Origin: Candidatus Dormiibacter inghamiae
GTDB lineage: Bacteria > Chloroflexota > Dormibacteria > Dormibacterales > Dormibacteraceae
Assembly (NCBI GenBank): GCA_016464825.1
Contig: JAEKNQ010000057.1
Coordinates: 1-64,000 of the forward strand
Direction of reading: 5' to 3'
Length of the DNA stretch: 64,000 nucleotides
Positions within the stretch are counted from its first letter, which is position 1. Each line of letters starts with the position of its first letter. Below are positions 36,415 to 44,317 of this stretch, piece after piece. Below the pieces are notes generated by a model. That model had not been told where the DNA came from. It did no database searches and was given only the letters and a program-made list of their open reading frames with translations. Position numbers and translations under genes: made by a program.

Positions 36415-36840
36415 CTACGGGACCGGCCGGCTTGAGCGACCAGCCGCGCGACGACCGAGGAGCGCCGCCCTGACCGTGATCGCAAGCACTGCCACGCCGA
36501 CCAGGAGGACCGCGGCAGCGCCCACAGCCCGCCCTGCCCCCGCCGGGTGAACGATCTCAGGGATCTGATGGGGTGCATCGCTGACCAGGTCGATGACCGC
36601 CATGGCCGCAGCTACCCACGCGAGCCACCAAAGCCGCGTCGCCACCATAGCGACGGCGATTACCAGACCGGCGACGGAGAGGACGACGAGCGGGACATTG
36701 ACTGAGTGGCTCTCCTGATAGATCAGGAGAACCAGGACTGCCAACACCAGGCTGTACAACGCCAGGGCTCCGGCACCGGCGTTGAGCCAGGTTACTGAGA
36801 GCCGTCCACCAACTTTCCGATCAATCTGCGCAACCACCAC
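36415..36840 (-). CDS. Small four-helix membrane protein, unknown function
   Basis: I do not recognise this family. From GTG 36840 the product has about 141 residues with four hydrophobic segments (ALYSLVLAVLVLLIY, VVLSVAGLVIAVAMVA, LWWLAWVAAAMAVIDLV, AVGAAAVLLVGVAVLAI). VSDAPHQIPEIVHP lies in the third loop, and the tail is basic. TGGAGGT provides a ribosome site; GTG 36837 is equally possible. It is divergent from a TetR gene, with the operator palindrome between them, so it is probably the TetR target. Confidence 0.68.
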   Translation of the reverse strand: MVVAQIDRKVGGRLSVTWLNAGAGALALYSLVLAVLVLLIYQESHSVNVPLVVLSVAGLVIAVAMVATRLWWLAWVAAAMAVIDLVSDAPHQIPEIVHPAGAGRAVGAAAVLLVGVAVLAITVRAALLGRRAAGRSSRPVP

Positions 36841-36862
36841 AGCACCTCCAACCTCAAATTCA

Positions 36863-36879
36863 CTACATAGATTATGTAG
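36863..36879. promoter_or_regulatory. Palindromic operator between TetR and divergent membrane gene
   Basis: CTACATA-GAT-TATGTAG is a perfect 7-bp inverted repeat. On the minus strand CATAAT inside it can serve as the -10 box of the membrane gene. On the plus strand TAGTAT (36883-36888) lies 10 bp before the tetR GTG. Both promoters would be blocked by one bound TetR. Confidence 0.65.
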
Positions 36880-36898
36880 CGATAGTATAGGCTTTCTC

Positions 36899-37546
36899 GT
36901 GGCTGGGCAGGTCAAGACGCGGCGGTACCACTCCGAGGTTCGCTCCGAGCGGGCCCTCGCGACTCGGCGGCGGATCCGCGAGGCGGCCGCCGAGCTGTTT
37001 GTAGATCGGGGCTATGCCACCACCACAGTGGCTGACATCGCGGCAAAGGCGGGCGTGGTCAGCAAGACGATCTACCTTGCCTTTCCCACCAAGCTCGCGC
37101 TGTTCAACGAGGTCATGGGGGTGGCGCTGGGTGGGGACGACGAGCAGGTCAAAGTGCGTGATCGCGACTGGTTCCGACAAACGCAGGAGGCAGTTCCGGC
37201 CGAGATGCCCCGGCTGTTTGCCAGGTTCACAGCTGCCCTTCACAGCCGCAGCGCCGCGCTCCTCGAGGCAGCAGATGCCTCCGCCGGCGCGGACCCCGAG
37301 CTAGCCGTGCGCCGAGAGCGGGGCCGTGAGAACCGGCGCGCCGACATGCGCCGCATAGCGGAGCCCTTCGCGGCGAAGAGCGGCCGGGACGTTGGCTACA
37401 CCACCGATATGCTCTACACACTCGGATCCGCGTCGGTCTATGCTCTGCTGGTCTTCCAGTCAGGCTGGACCTCCGAGGAGTACGAGGCATGGCTGGCTCG
37501 GGCCCTCACCGATGCGCTGGTGAACGGGCCGGACAAGAACCCTTGA
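36899..37546 (+). CDS. TetR family transcriptional regulator
   Basis: From GTG 36899 the product has 215 residues. RRRIREAAAELFVDRGYATTTVADIAAKAGVVSKTIYLAFPTKLALF is the classic TetR helix-turn-helix. The C-terminal ligand domain is unspecific. There is no ribosome site, and a -10-like TAGTAT is only 10 bp upstream, so the mRNA may be leaderless. Longer frames from 36782 run through the operator and are rejected. Its stop overlaps the next TTG start (TTGA). Confidence 0.92.
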   Translation: MAGQVKTRRYHSEVRSERALATRRRIREAAAELFVDRGYATTTVADIAAKAGVVSKTIYLAFPTKLALFNEVMGVALGGDDEQVKVRDRDWFRQTQEAVPAEMPRLFARFTAALHSRSAALLEAADASAGADPELAVRRERGRENRRADMRRIAEPFAAKSGRDVGYTTDMLYTLGSASVYALLVFQSGWTSEEYEAWLARALTDALVNGPDKNP

Positions 37547-38571
37547 CTCGCGACTTGGCGAGCGCCTTCGAGCAGCAGGCAAAAGCCTGCGCCACGCTCG
37601 GTTCGCCGCTGTATGGGCACCTGCTCCGCTGCGCGGCCGCGGAGATCGAGGGCGGAGGCTGGCTCTCGGAACTGCTTCGCCCGCATGCAGAGGCGCCGGT
37701 CGAGAACGCGCTGGCGCTCAGGCTTCTCGCGCCGATCCATCGCTGGGTGCTGAGGGGAGAGCTGCCCGATCTGGCCCAGCACTACCGCTCGGCGGGCGGG
37801 ACGCTGCCACCGCGGGGCGCCTGGCCCAAGTTCGCTGCCGCCTGTGCCGACCGCCTACTTGAGTTGGACGAAGAGCTTGCGCTCGGCTGCCAGACCAATG
37901 AAGTGGGGAGGAGCGCGCCCCTGGCAATCGGCTTCCTGCATGTGGCCGGGAAGACCGGCCTGCCGCTGCGCCTGCTCGAGCTGGGCGCGTCCGCCGGCCT
38001 GAACCTGCGCTGGGACAAATACTGGGAAGCTCGCTGGTTCCTGGCCGTGCTCGAGGCAGGCGTTCGACGGGTCCCTGTGCCAGCCATCGTCGAGCGGCGA
38101 GGCTGCGACGTCAGTCCGCTGGACCTGGCGGACGAAAACGCCGTCCAAAGGTTGCGCTCCTTCGTCTGGCCGGATCGGATCGACCGATTGGCGAGCCTTG
38201 ACTCCGCGCTCGACCTGGCCGCTTCCATCCGAGTGGAGATCGATCGAGCAGACGCCCCCGCCTGGCTCCCACCTCAGCTCGAACGTAGCGCTGAAGGCGT
38301 CGCGACTATCGTCTTTCACTCAGTGCTTTGGCAGTACGTCAGCGCCGGCTCCCGCCCACAGATCGAGACCACCTTGGAGGAAGCCGGAGAGCGGGCCAGC
38401 GACGCGGCCCCGGTTGCCTACCTGCGCTTTGAACCAGTCGTTCCGGGCGCCCGGTTCCAACTGCGCTTGACGTCTTGGCCGGGCGGCCGTGAAGAGCTGC
38501 TGGCGACAGCCGACCCGCACGGCCGCTCTGTTCTGCGGGTGGACGTTCCGGGCCTCGGCGCTCGAGAGTGA
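37543..38571 (+). CDS. DUF2332 family protein
   Basis: The 342-residue product matches DUF2332: FEQQAKACATLGSPLYGHLL at the start, NALALRLLAPIHRWVL, then TNEVGRSAPLAIGFL, LRLLELGASAGLNLRWDKY and VFHSVLWQYV. The LELGASAGLNL stretch looks like the glycine-rich loop of a methyltransferase, so SAM binding is conceivable, but no reaction is known. The start TTG 37543 overlaps the tetR stop. From 38572 to 38703 I see no feature. Confidence 0.85.
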   Translation: MTRDLASAFEQQAKACATLGSPLYGHLLRCAAAEIEGGGWLSELLRPHAEAPVENALALRLLAPIHRWVLRGELPDLAQHYRSAGGTLPPRGAWPKFAAACADRLLELDEELALGCQTNEVGRSAPLAIGFLHVAGKTGLPLRLLELGASAGLNLRWDKYWEARWFLAVLEAGVRRVPVPAIVERRGCDVSPLDLADENAVQRLRSFVWPDRIDRLASLDSALDLAASIRVEIDRADAPAWLPPQLERSAEGVATIVFHSVLWQYVSAGSRPQIETTLEEAGERASDAAPVAYLRFEPVVPGARFQLRLTSWPGGREELLATADPHGRSVLRVDVPGLGARE

Positions 38572-38703
38572 CGGGGGCCACCAGGTCACCGCTGTCTGAG
38601 CTGGTTACCACAGAGAAGTTGCTGCGCAAGGATCTGCGCATTAGTAGCCAACCGATGGCGATCCGCCGAACAGGCGACGCCCCGGGTCCTCAGAAGACCA
38701 CCA

Positions 38704-39906
38704 CTACCTATGGACCGGGATTACGAGCTCCTCCAGCTCGCGAGGGTAGTCGGTCATCACACGGTGGCCCAGGTCGGTGACGCAGACAGTGTCGGAATGG
38801 CGGAAGCCGCCGAGCTCGGGGAAGTACAGGCCCGGCTCGATGGTGAGCACCATCCCGGGCTCGAGCACGGCCTCCTCGCCGCGATCCAGGAACGGCGCCT
38901 CGTGGCCCTCCAGCCCTATCGAGTGGCCCACATGATGCCGCAGCCGATCGGCGCAACCAAGCTCGCCCGCGAACCGGGCTACCTCCCGATCCACATCCGC
39001 CATGGGAAGTCCCGGCCGCAACGCCTCGATTGCCCGCGCCTGCAGGGCCATCATGTTCGCGAAGGCGTCGCGCTGAGCCGCATTCGGCTCGCCCATGAAC
39101 ATGGTTCGCTCCAGTTCCGAGTGGTAGCCGTCGATGTCTGCCGAGGCGCCGCTGACCAGCACATCACCTGGCTGCAGACCGTGGCCGCGCACAAAGCCGT
39201 GAGGATAGGCAGTCTTGCGGCCCTCTACGAACATCGCCGTTACGCCGTTGCCGCCAAAGGAGCGCGGTCGCCAGCCCGGCAGGCTGCGGATCATCTCGCG
39301 CAGTGTTTCCAGCTCGGCAGGGGCGTAGCACTCGAGCTCGGTTTCCCCCGGGCGGATGGCCTCCTGCATGCGCCGGTGGCCTCTGGCCGCCCACTCGCAG
39401 CTGACCTGGATGCACTCCAGCTCGCGCGGTGACTTGCGCCGGCGGAGCGTTTCGACGAGCATCTCGCCGTCCACAACCGGTGCCCCCAACAGCTCGGAAA
39501 GCCGCGGCCCCCGGTAGCCCCAATACGGCACCACCCCGTCATGGTCGGCCCCCACCGAGCCCGAGCCGAAGAGTGAGCGCAGCACCCGCGCCAGCCGCTT
39601 AAGCGGGTGGCCCTCGCCGGGATACTCGAAGTACACCTCGACCCGGTCGACGCCGGGAACGCTCTCGGCGTGCTCCTTCTCGACCGCCGGCACTACCAGC
39701 ACCGTCTTTGCCTCGGGGCCAAGCACAAGCACCAGGGGACGCTCGGTGGGCACATGGTGGAACCCTGTCAGGTAGGCGATCCGCGCCGGGTAGAAGATTG
39801 CCAGCGCACTGAGGCCTGCCGCCTCGGCGCCGGCCCAGACGGCCGAGCGGCGGCGGCCAAACTCGTCGGCAGTTATCTCGGGCGCCCGCCGCAGCTCGGT
39901 GGTCAA
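38704..39906 (-). CDS. M24 family (Xaa-Pro peptidase-like) protein
   Basis: The 400-residue protein has a creatinase-type N-terminal domain and a pita-bread C-terminal domain: DVLVSGASADIDGYHSELERTMF, HHVGHSIGLEGHEAPFLDRG and LTIEPGLYFPELGGFRHSDT. Most metal ligands of Xaa-Pro peptidases are recognisable, but the second aspartate position reads SELERT rather than SDxxRT, so the metal site may be altered, as in creatinase-like hydrolases. The TTG start overlaps the stop of the E1-beta gene (TTGA), placing it third in an E1alpha-E1beta-M24 operon. Confidence 0.85.
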   Translation of the reverse strand: MTTELRRAPEITADEFGRRRSAVWAGAEAAGLSALAIFYPARIAYLTGFHHVPTERPLVLVLGPEAKTVLVVPAVEKEHAESVPGVDRVEVYFEYPGEGHPLKRLARVLRSLFGSGSVGADHDGVVPYWGYRGPRLSELLGAPVVDGEMLVETLRRRKSPRELECIQVSCEWAARGHRRMQEAIRPGETELECYAPAELETLREMIRSLPGWRPRSFGGNGVTAMFVEGRKTAYPHGFVRGHGLQPGDVLVSGASADIDGYHSELERTMFMGEPNAAQRDAFANMMALQARAIEALRPGLPMADVDREVARFAGELGCADRLRHHVGHSIGLEGHEAPFLDRGEEAVLEPGMVLTIEPGLYFPELGGFRHSDTVCVTDLGHRVMTDYPRELEELVIPVHR

Positions 39907-40886
39907 TAGGCTGCCAGCTCGCGCATCGCCTGGGCGATGCGGGTCGGGTTGGGCATGAAGGCGTCCTCCTGCGGCTTGTTGAAGGGCATGGCCGGCACGT
40001 CAGGCCCGGCGACGCGCACCACCGGCGCGTCCAGGAATTCGAAGCCTTCGCTTGCGATGATTGCCGCGATCTCGGCGCCGAAGCCGCCAGTCAGGTTGTC
40101 CTCGTGGACCACCATCGCACGCGCCGTCTTCTCGACCGAGCGGAGGATTGTCTCTTTGTCCAGGGGTGACAGGGTGCGCAGGTCGATCACCTCGACGGAG
40201 ATGCCCTCTTCGGCCACTGTCACGGCTGCGTCCAGGCAGTAGTGGACCATGAGGCCCCAGGCCATGCAGGTGATGTTGTCGCCCTCCTGGCGAATGGCGG
40301 CGGGGCCGATCGGAGTCAAGTGGTCGCTACCCGGCAGCTCACCCTTGATCAGCCTGTAGCACTTCTTGTGCTCGAAGAGCAGCACGGGGTCGGGATCGCG
40401 GATGGCAGCCTTGAGCAGTCCCTTCGCGTCCTCCGGCGTGCTCGGGATGACCACTTTCAGACCAGGCACGTGGGAGTAGAAAGCCTCGACCGACTGCGAG
40501 TGGTAGAGGCCACCGTGGACGCCGCCGCCGTAGGGCGCCCGGATCACTATCGGGCAGCCGAACTCCCCGTTGCTGCGGTAGCGGATGCGCGCCGCTTCGC
40601 TGACTATCTGATCGAACGCCGGGTGAATGAAGTCCGCGAACTGAATCTCTGCCACCGGCAGAAGACCGTTAAGCGCCGAGCCGATCGCCACCCCCACGAT
40701 TGCCGACTCGGCCAGAGGAGTGTCCAGCACGCGATCGCCGCCGAACTTGGCGTGGAGACCTTCCGTGGCCAGGAAGACCCCGCCTTTGCGGCCCACGTCC
40801 TCCCCCAGCACCCAGACGCGATCATCGCGCTCCATCTCCTCGGCCATCGCCTCGCGGATGCCTTCGATCAGCGTTCCCTGCGCCAT
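39903..40886 (-). CDS. 2-oxoacid dehydrogenase E1 component, beta subunit
   Basis: The 327-residue product is a transketolase-type E1 beta subunit: ALNGLLPVAEIQFADFIHPAFDQI, RSNGEFGCPIVIRAPYGGGVHGGLYHSQS, VVIPSTPEDAKGLLKAAI and MVVHEDNLTGGFGAEIAA. It pairs with the alpha subunit 6 bp upstream to decarboxylate a 2-oxoacid using thiamine pyrophosphate. Branched-chain oxoacids are the more likely substrates by overall resemblance, pyruvate or acetoin less so. No E2 or E3 gene is present in the window. Confidence 0.92.
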   Translation of the reverse strand: MAQGTLIEGIREAMAEEMERDDRVWVLGEDVGRKGGVFLATEGLHAKFGGDRVLDTPLAESAIVGVAIGSALNGLLPVAEIQFADFIHPAFDQIVSEAARIRYRSNGEFGCPIVIRAPYGGGVHGGLYHSQSVEAFYSHVPGLKVVIPSTPEDAKGLLKAAIRDPDPVLLFEHKKCYRLIKGELPGSDHLTPIGPAAIRQEGDNITCMAWGLMVHYCLDAAVTVAEEGISVEVIDLRTLSPLDKETILRSVEKTARAMVVHEDNLTGGFGAEIAAIIASEGFEFLDAPVVRVAGPDVPAMPFNKPQEDAFMPNPTRIAQAMRELAAY

Positions 40887-40892
40887 GGTCGC

Positions 40893-41924
40893 CTACCCCA
40901 CCTCGGCCAAGACATGCCGCGCCAGGTCCGCCACGTCGGGCGACGCGGCCGCCTCCGCCTGCTGAACCGCCTCATCCACTTGAGCCGTTGCCTCGCGCTG
41001 GATGCTCTCGTCCTCCGAGTCCGAGAGCAGTGAGTGCCGCTGCAGATAGATCCGGAAACGCTCGATCGGATCCTTGCGCAGCATCGCTTCCAGCTCCTCC
41101 TGCGGACGGTAGCGTCGCTGGTCGTCATCCGAGGAGTGGGAGGTGAACCTTGCGACTTTGGCGTCGATCAGCGTTGGTCCCTCGCCGCTCCGAGCGCGCT
41201 CGACCGCCTGGCGCATGGCCGAATGCATGGCCAGCAGGTCGCCGCCGTCCACAGTCACGCCTGGCATGCCGTAACCGACTGCGCGGCTGGCCACCGACTC
41301 CACGCTCATCTGAAGCCGGTGGGGAACCGAGATGGCGTAGTCGTTGTCCTGCACTACGCAGATCATCGGCAGCTTGTGCACACCTGCGAAGTTGAGGGCC
41401 TCGTGCCAGTCGCCCTCCGAGGTGCTGCCCTCACCCAGGCAGGCGACCGCAACCTCGCCCAACCCCCGGACCTTGCTGGCATAAGCCAGGCCCGCCGCAT
41501 GGACAACCTGGGTAGCCACCACACTGGATGTGGTGATGATGCGGGCGCGCTTCAGACCGAAGTGGCTGGGCATCTGGCGGCCGCCGGAATTGGGGTCGGC
41601 AGCGCGAGCGAAAACGGAGAGCAGGAAGTCGAGCGGCGTCATTCCCAGCGCCAGGCAGAAGGCTAGGTCACGATAGTAGGGACAGAGCCAGTCCTTGCCG
41701 GGCTGGAGGGCGTGGGCGGCCCCAACCTGAGCTGCCTCATGGCCTTGGCCGGAGATGACGAAGGGCGCCTTGCCCTGCCGGTTCAGGACCCACATGCGGC
41801 GATCGATCGCGCGGGCCAGCACCATCTGGCTGTACATAGTGAGCAGCTGGTCGCGCCCGAGGCCGAGTTGAACGTGGCTCGGAGCGGTAGTGGTCGCCGT
41901 CCGGCCGTCTCTCTCATCGCTCAT
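40893..41924 (-). CDS. 2-oxoacid dehydrogenase E1 component, alpha subunit
   Basis: The 343-residue product has the thiamine-pyrophosphate motif GEGSTSEGDWHEALNFAGVHKLPMICVVQDNDYAIS, with QMPSHFG and the phosphorylation-loop-like FTSHSSDDDQRRYRP downstream. It is the first gene of the E1alpha-E1beta-M24 operon. The ATG is preceded by the interspersed element (copy 3 begins 29 bp upstream), so its promoter may lie in or beside that element. Confidence 0.92.
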   Translation of the reverse strand: MSDERDGRTATTTAPSHVQLGLGRDQLLTMYSQMVLARAIDRRMWVLNRQGKAPFVISGQGHEAAQVGAAHALQPGKDWLCPYYRDLAFCLALGMTPLDFLLSVFARAADPNSGGRQMPSHFGLKRARIITTSSVVATQVVHAAGLAYASKVRGLGEVAVACLGEGSTSEGDWHEALNFAGVHKLPMICVVQDNDYAISVPHRLQMSVESVASRAVGYGMPGVTVDGGDLLAMHSAMRQAVERARSGEGPTLIDAKVARFTSHSSDDDQRRYRPQEELEAMLRKDPIERFRIYLQRHSLLSDSEDESIQREATAQVDEAVQQAEAAASPDVADLARHVLAEVG

Positions 41925-41952
41925 GGCGCCGATTATCCGCCACCTGTGCCTC

Positions 41953-42223
41953 TAGTTGCCTGTACCAGCCGAACAGATCGCATCTCGGGGCTCAGGGCGC
42001 CCATCCGGGCGCAGCATTCCCGCTTCGCGGGGCCCCTAGCAAGCGGCCGGGCCTTCGTCGTCACGGATCTTCAATCCGCTCTTCCGCGTTCAACCCTTTC
42101 CTTTCCACCCCACGAAAGCTCTGGTTTCGCGGGGATCCCCGGATTTCACCTCGGCCCCCTGACCGGCGCCCAAGCGGGCGCCTGCCCCGAGCGCTACGCC
42201 CAATCGGCCGCTACAGGCAACCA
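41953..42223. repeat. Interspersed structured element, copy 3, with extra hairpin
   Basis: This 271-bp element starts TAGTTGCCTGTACCAGCCGA and ends TCGGCCGCTACAGGCAACCA, inverted repeats matching at 17 of 20. It has the common hairpins at 42064-42078 and 42165-42182 (7 bp, AAGC loop). About 45 bp not present in copies 1 and 2 (about 42105-42150) fold into their own hairpin, CCCCACGAAA/TTTCGCGGGG (42108-42134), beside a GGGGATCCCC palindrome. It lies between the divergent E1-alpha and whiA genes. From 42224 to 42308 I see only a weak GGGAG ribosome site for whiA. Confidence 0.85.
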
Positions 42224-42308
42224 GGCGGGCGTCCAGCGCCTATTCTCAGGCCGGATGTACCTCTGGGCCTGGCGGCGGCGGCGGTAGTGAGCAGTTGGGA
42301 GTTCAGGG

Positions 42309-43196
42309 TTGTCGTTCGCCGCTGAGGTGAAGGCTGAGCTGGCCGGGCTCACCAGCGCGCGAGCCTGCTGCCAGCTGCACGAACTGCGCGGCGCCTTCCA
42401 CTCAGTCAATGGGGACATCGACACCGCCGGTCGGCTAGCCCGCTTTCCCCTGCTGCGCAATCTGCTGGCACGTCGAGTCGTGCGCCTGACCAGAGCGCTG
42501 GGAGCGGCCGAGTCACGGTTTCAGCACCACAGGACCCCGCATCAGACGCTTTACGACGTGGAGGCCCAACTGCCGACAGCGCTCGTTGCAAGCCTCGTCG
42601 CCTTGCCGGGAGTGCCTGAGCGCGCCTGCGACCGCAAGGCGCTGCTCCGCGGCTTCTTCCTCGGCTGCGGCTCCATCAACGCGCCGAGCGCGCGCTATCA
42701 CCTCGAGTTTGTGCCGCCCAGCGTCGCCTGGGCTGAGGCGGTCCAGGCGACGCTGGCGGAACTGTCAGTTCGCAGCGGCGTCAGCACTCGAGGCGCTCAA
42801 CCGCTTGTCTACGTGAAGGATGGAAACGGCATAGTCAGGACGCTCTCGCTGCTTGGGGCGTCCCGGTCAGTCATGGAGTTCGAGAGCCTGCGGATCGTGC
42901 GGGAAGTGCGGGGACTGGTGAACCGCAAGCTCAACTTCGAGACGGCTAATCTCGGCAAGACTGTCGGTTCGGCCGTCCGCCAGCTGGCGGCGATCGAGCA
43001 GCTCGAGAGGGGCGGTCGTTTGGGGGGCCTGCCGCCGGCGCTCCGGGACGTCGCTCGCCTGCGGCGCGGCAACCCCGAGGCCGCGCTGGCGGAACTGGCG
43101 GCTCGGTTGCGCGTCTCGAAGTCAGCCGTCAACCATCGCCTTCGCCGGCTGGAGCTGGAAGCGGCCGGGGCTTCGCCCTCCGAACCACACAGCTAA
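42309..43196 (+). CDS. whiA: DNA-binding protein WhiA
   Basis: The 295-residue product begins SFAAEVKAELAGL, the standard WhiA N-terminus, and has the degenerate LAGLIDADG-type domain (KALLRGFFLGCGSINAPSARYHLEF) and a C-terminal helix-turn-helix (ALAELAARLRVSKSAVNHRLRRLELEA). In actinobacteria WhiA controls sporulation/division genes; in Bacillus it affects division and metabolism. The start is TTG 42309. It stands directly before gap-pgk-tpiA, as in many Gram-positives, but rapZ and yvcK are not next to it. Confidence 0.94.
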   Translation: MSFAAEVKAELAGLTSARACCQLHELRGAFHSVNGDIDTAGRLARFPLLRNLLARRVVRLTRALGAAESRFQHHRTPHQTLYDVEAQLPTALVASLVALPGVPERACDRKALLRGFFLGCGSINAPSARYHLEFVPPSVAWAEAVQATLAELSVRSGVSTRGAQPLVYVKDGNGIVRTLSLLGASRSVMEFESLRIVREVRGLVNRKLNFETANLGKTVGSAVRQLAAIEQLERGGRLGGLPPALRDVARLRRGNPEAALAELAARLRVSKSAVNHRLRRLELEAAGASPSEPHS

Positions 43197-43306
43197 TCGA
43201 CGCAGGCGCCGCCCGTGCGTGCCGTTCTACCATTGAAAAGTCCCCACAGCGGCGGCTCGGGCGCGCTCTCCGATGAGCTCGCCGGTACCCATTAGCGGAG
43301 GCTCAC

Positions 43307-44317
43307 ATGTCCATCAAAGTCGGCATCAACGGCTTCGGCCGCATCGGCCGCAACATCTTCCGGGCCGCCAGCCAGCTCAATCCGGAGATCGACGTCGTGG
43401 CTGTCAACGACCTGGGCGACGCTGCCACGTTTGCCCACCTGCTGAAGCACGACACAGCACTGGGCACGTTCGGGGGCTCGGTGGAGGCAGCCGACGGAGC
43501 CATCATGGTCGACGGCCGGGAGCTGAAGTTCCTCTCCCACCGCGATCCCGGCGAGCTGCCCTGGCGCGAGCTGGGCGTGGACATTGTCGTCGAGTCCACA
43601 GGGCTCTTCACTGATGCCAATCAGGCACGCATCCACATCGACGAGGGTGGCGCCAAGAAGGTGATCATCTCCGCTCCCGCCAAGAACCAGGATTACACGG
43701 TGGTCATGGGCGTCAACGACAGCGGTTACCAGCCTGCTTCGCACCACGTCATCTCCAACGGCAGCTGCACCACCAACTGCCTGGTCCCAGTGGTCAAGGT
43801 CCTGAACGATAGGTTCGGCATCGAGAAGGGGATGATGACCACAGTCCACGCCTACACCGCCGACCAGCGCCTGCAGGATCTGCCCCACTCGGATCTGCGG
43901 CGCGCCCGGGCGGCTGCCGACAACGTGATCCCCACTTCAACTGGCGCCAACCGCGCGGTGGCGGAGGTGCTGCCGGAGCTGGCCGGCAAGTTTATCGGCA
44001 TGTCCTTTCGGGTGCCGGTGCTGGACGTGTCAGTCATTGACCTGAGCGTCGACCTGCAGCGCCCAGCCGACGTGGAAGCCATCAACCAGGCCTTCGACGA
44101 GGCGGCCGCCGGAGACCTGAAGGGCATTCTGGAGGTCTCGCACGACCAGCTCGTCTCGTCCGACTTCAAGGGCAACCCGCACTCGTCGATAGTCGACGCG
44201 CCCCTGACGTTGAGTCTCACCGAAAAGGGGGCGAAGGTCGTCTCCTGGTACGACAACGAGTGGGGCTTCAGCTGCCGCATGGTGGACGTCATCGGGCTCG
44301 TCGCCAAGGGCCTGTGA
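43307..44317 (+). CDS. gap: Glyceraldehyde-3-phosphate dehydrogenase, type I
   Basis: The 336-residue product has GINGFGRIGRN for NAD binding (7-17), the catalytic cysteine Cys154 in ASNGSCTTNC-type context (SNGSCTTNCLVP) and His181. STGANRAVAEVLPEL and SWYDNEWGFSCRMVD complete the family pattern. It is the first gene of a coupled lower-glycolysis operon; a GCGGAGG ribosome site precedes the ATG. Its stop overlaps the pgk GTG (GTGA). Confidence 0.97.
   Translation: MSIKVGINGFGRIGRNIFRAASQLNPEIDVVAVNDLGDAATFAHLLKHDTALGTFGGSVEAADGAIMVDGRELKFLSHRDPGELPWRELGVDIVVESTGLFTDANQARIHIDEGGAKKVIISAPAKNQDYTVVMGVNDSGYQPASHHVISNGSCTTNCLVPVVKVLNDRFGIEKGMMTTVHAYTADQRLQDLPHSDLRRARAAADNVIPTSTGANRAVAEVLPELAGKFIGMSFRVPVLDVSVIDLSVDLQRPADVEAINQAFDEAAAGDLKGILEVSHDQLVSSDFKGNPHSSIVDAPLTLSLTEKGAKVVSWYDNEWGFSCRMVDVIGLVAKGL

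Noticed and set aside
36288-36550. Small plus-strand frame after the epimerase
   Set aside because: Arg/Thr-rich, antisense to the membrane-protein gene, no ribosome site and no motifs.
41953-42223. Repeat element as an insertion sequence
   Set aside because: No transposase frame, and no direct target duplications could be recognised at the ends of the full copies.
43197-43306. Promoter for gap (TTGAAA at about 43233)
   Set aside because: No convincing -10 box at the right distance; left unannotated.
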